This document shows positions 62,008 to 64,000 of a DNA stretch of 64,000 nucleotides, piece by piece. Within the stretch, counting starts at the first letter, position 1. Each line of letters starts with the position of its first letter. The translations under genes were made by a program, and so were the position numbers. The stretch is from Coprococcus comes ATCC 27758. GTDB lineage: Bacteria > Bacillota > Clostridia > Lachnospirales > Lachnospiraceae. Location: NCBI RefSeq assembly GCF_025149785.1, contig NZ_CP102277.1, positions 1,178,001-1,242,000 on the forward strand, given 5' to 3'. Under the pieces are notes generated by a model. The model was not told the origin of the DNA. It did not search any database and saw only the letters and a program-made list of their open reading frames with translations.

Positions 62008-63759
62008 ATGGCAACGGTAGGAATTGATCTTGGAACAACAAACAGTCTGGTAAGCGTGTGGCAGGATGATAAATGCACGTTGATTCCAAATAATCTGGGA
62101 GAATATTTAACACCGTCGGTAGTAGGAATTGATGAGAACGGTGAGATGCTGGTAGGGAGAACGGCGAAAGAGCGTCTGATCTCCCATCCGGAAAATACAG
62201 TGGCAAGTTTCAAGCGTTTTATGGGGACGGAGAAGACATTTATGCTTGGAAACAGGCGGTTTACAGCGGCAGATCTGTCGTCCATGGTCCTGCGTCAGCT
62301 GAAAGAAGATGCGGAAAAATACCTGGGTGAGCCGGTTGAAGAGGCAGTCATCAGTGTTCCGGCGTATTTTAATGATTTTCAGAGAAATGCGACGAAGATG
62401 GCAGGAGAGCTTGCCGGACTTACTGTGGAGCGTCTGGTCAATGAGCCGTCGGCGGCAGCACTTGCCTATCGCTTTGGAAAGACTAAGGAGGATCAGACCT
62501 TTCTGGTGTTTGATTTTGGCGGAGGAACTCTGGATATCTCGATCGTAGATGCATTTGACAGTGTGATCGAGATTGTGGCAGTTGCCGGAGACAATCATCT
62601 CGGTGGGGATGATGTGAACCGTGCAATTGCGGAAAAATTCCTAAGTGTCAATCGGATTGATGAAGGAAAGATCACTAATGAAGAAAGAGCCAGCCTGATC
62701 CGGGAGAGTGAGAAGCTGAAACGTACACTGACTGATGCGCCGGAGGGCGAGATGGAGGTTGTGATCGGCGGACAGATTTACCAGATGAAACTGGATGCGA
62801 AAGGACTTCTGGAGGTGTCTGCAAAGCTGCTGGAAGGAATCGGGATTCCGCTGAAACGGGCGATGAACGACAGTGGTTATGGATGGGAGGATATTGACGA
62901 GATCATTATGATCGGTGGATCCGGTAAGATGAAGATCGTGCAGAATTATCTGCAGTTTTTGAGCGGCAAAAGACCGCGGTGTGAGATCGATCCGGATGTT
63001 GCGGTTGCGGTCGGCGCCGGAATGTATGCCGGGATTAAGGAGCGGCAGCAGGCAGTGCGGGATGTACTTCTTACAGATATATGTCCGTTTACACTCGGAA
63101 CCGAGATCATTCACGGGGATCCGAAAGGACCGGCGATCATGTCTCCGATCATTGAGCGAAATTCGGTTCTTCCGATCAGCCGGGTGGAGCGATACTGGAC
63201 GGTACATCAGTTCCAGGAATACTGTGATATCACGATTTTACAGGGCGAGCACCGATATGCAGACCAGAATCTGGAGCTCGGGCGTATCCGTGTGCCGGTG
63301 CCGCTGGCAAGAAGAGAGGATCAGAGGGAAGCGGTGGATGTCCGATTTACCTATGACATTAACGGAATTCTGGAAGTGGATGTGACCGTGGTGAGCACCA
63401 AGGAGCATTTCAGTAAGGTGATCGTCAACAAAGATATCCATCTGACACCAGAGCAGATTGAGGAAAGAAGAAAAGAGCTGCAGAAGATTAAGATCCATCC
63501 GAGAGAGCAGGAAAAGAACCGGCTTCTGCTGGAAAGAGGCGACCGTCTTTACGAAGAAAACACCGGAGAAATCCGAAAATATCTGGACAAGATCCTGGCA
63601 GATTTTTCAGTTGCATTAAATGCACAGGATCTGCGGACGATCGAGAAGGCGTATACAAGGACAAGTGAGCTTCTGGATATTGTGGAGAATACACCGAAGA
63701 GATCGGTGCCGGTCAAGATAGAAGCTTATCTGTATGATGAGTGGAGGAGGCAGCAGTGA
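62008..63759 (+). CDS. HscC-like Hsp70 chaperone
   Basis: A 583-aa Hsp70. ATPase domain: GIDLGTTNSLV, FDFGGGTLDISI, IGGSGKMKIVQNYL and YFNDFQRNAT; substrate domain starts near 370 (LLTDICPFTLGTE). It lacks most of the C-terminal lid of DnaK (about 610-640 aa), as in HscC proteins. The tail (about 480-583) is a charged helical region. The stop overlaps the start of a J-domain gene, mirroring the E. coli HscC/DjlC pairing. No grpE or dnaJ cluster is seen. Confidence 0.85.
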   Translation: MATVGIDLGTTNSLVSVWQDDKCTLIPNNLGEYLTPSVVGIDENGEMLVGRTAKERLISHPENTVASFKRFMGTEKTFMLGNRRFTAADLSSMVLRQLKEDAEKYLGEPVEEAVISVPAYFNDFQRNATKMAGELAGLTVERLVNEPSAAALAYRFGKTKEDQTFLVFDFGGGTLDISIVDAFDSVIEIVAVAGDNHLGGDDVNRAIAEKFLSVNRIDEGKITNEERASLIRESEKLKRTLTDAPEGEMEVVIGGQIYQMKLDAKGLLEVSAKLLEGIGIPLKRAMNDSGYGWEDIDEIIMIGGSGKMKIVQNYLQFLSGKRPRCEIDPDVAVAVGAGMYAGIKERQQAVRDVLLTDICPFTLGTEIIHGDPKGPAIMSPIIERNSVLPISRVERYWTVHQFQEYCDITILQGEHRYADQNLELGRIRVPVPLARREDQREAVDVRFTYDINGILEVDVTVVSTKEHFSKVIVNKDIHLTPEQIEERRKELQKIKIHPREQEKNRLLLERGDRLYEENTGEIRKYLDKILADFSVALNAQDLRTIEKAYTRTSELLDIVENTPKRSVPVKIEAYLYDEWRRQQ

Positions 63760-64000
63760 TGAATTGTTTTACGGTACTTGGGATTGAACCAACAACGGAA
63801 AAGAAAACGATAAAGCGGGCGTATGCGGCGAAGTCCCGGGAGTTCCACCCGGAAGAACACCCGGAGGAATTCCAGAGGATCCACGATGCCTATGAAGAGG
63901 CGCTTGCGTGGGCGGAGCGCAATGCGGGAAGAGAGGAAGAGCCACAGATACCTGAAGAGCCGCGGCGGATGGAGATGGGAGCAGCGGAGCAGGAAAAAGC
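63759..64000 (+). CDS. J-domain protein (partial, runs off the window)
   Basis: Only 80 residues are inside the window. The start MNCFTVLGIEPTTEKKTIKR and RAYAAKSREFHPEEHPEEF form helices I-III of a J domain, the partner of the upstream Hsp70 (TGATG overlap). The HPD tripeptide, normally essential for stimulating Hsp70 ATPase, reads HPE. The following sequence is Glu-rich. The C-terminal domain, probably membrane-linked, is not visible. Confidence 0.7.
   Translation, partial: MNCFTVLGIEPTTEKKTIKRAYAAKSREFHPEEHPEEFQRIHDAYEEALAWAERNAGREEEPQIPEEPRRMEMGAAEQEK

Overview
The window looks like a chromosomal segment from a spore-forming, gut-type Clostridia of the family Lachnospiraceae (a Dorea/Blautia/Mediterraneibacter-like genome). 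The evidence is an AT-rich but not extreme composition, strong Shine-Dalgarno sites, the sporulation genes gpr and spoIIP, a pcrA next to a YerC/TrpR-like gene, and many Lachnospiraceae-style sugar genes. No tRNA, rRNA or CRISPR array was seen.

Layout. 1-564: non-coding, with two 65-nt inverted, CTAAG-rich repeats. 565-8761: housekeeping and sugar genes (GH2 glycosidase, PHP phosphatase, DUF1836 protein, YerC, PcrA, small membrane protein, 23S rRNA uracil methyltransferase). 9011-11200: an accessory pair, a RES-domain protein plus a membrane-anchored protein of unknown function. 11253-17128: a scrambled prophage remnant (recombinase C-terminus with an in-frame TGA, an McrB-type GTPase missing its 5' end, a DNA polymerase fragment, DUF2815, DUF2800, Rrp5-like and DUF7768-like genes, a primase N-terminus). 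17240-22601: a ROK regulator and an operon of polyol dehydrogenase, VOC protein, GPH symporter and PfkB kinase, which together could take up a sugar alcohol such as sorbitol, oxidise it to a ketose and phosphorylate it. 23257-32143: aldo/keto reductase, orphan membrane protein, MATE exporter, AraC regulator divergent from a GH13 oligo-glucosidase, RelA/SpoT-domain synthetase, second rRNA methyltransferase.

32550-36354 is the most unusual locus: three tightly linked genes coding for an XRE-PIN-ankyrin protein, a radical SAM protein and a P-loop kinase/HAD/phosphoribosyltransferase fusion, behind a promoter that carries an inverted repeat. I do not recognise it as a described system. 36648-44929: a complete oligopeptide-type ABC importer (opp/dpp) followed by a GntR regulator. 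Its OppC-like permease contains a seven-repeat RCC1-like beta-propeller between transmembrane helix 1 and the rest, and its OppF-like ATPase contains a coiled-coil insert. 45096-49100: small protein, HAD phosphatase, LacI regulator, ilvN and ilvC.

49101-50130 holds structured repeats and a small Cys-rich peptide gene that reads as a bacteriocin-type precursor but is frameshifted in an A7 run. It is bracketed by 13-bp inverted repeats and followed by a 117-aa protein and two ABC half-transporters (to 53893). 54021-64000: PRTase, rpsT, gpr, spoIIP, a type II topoisomerase pair that looks more like ParE/ParC than GyrB/GyrA, and an HscC-like Hsp70 with an overlapping J-domain gene that runs off the end.
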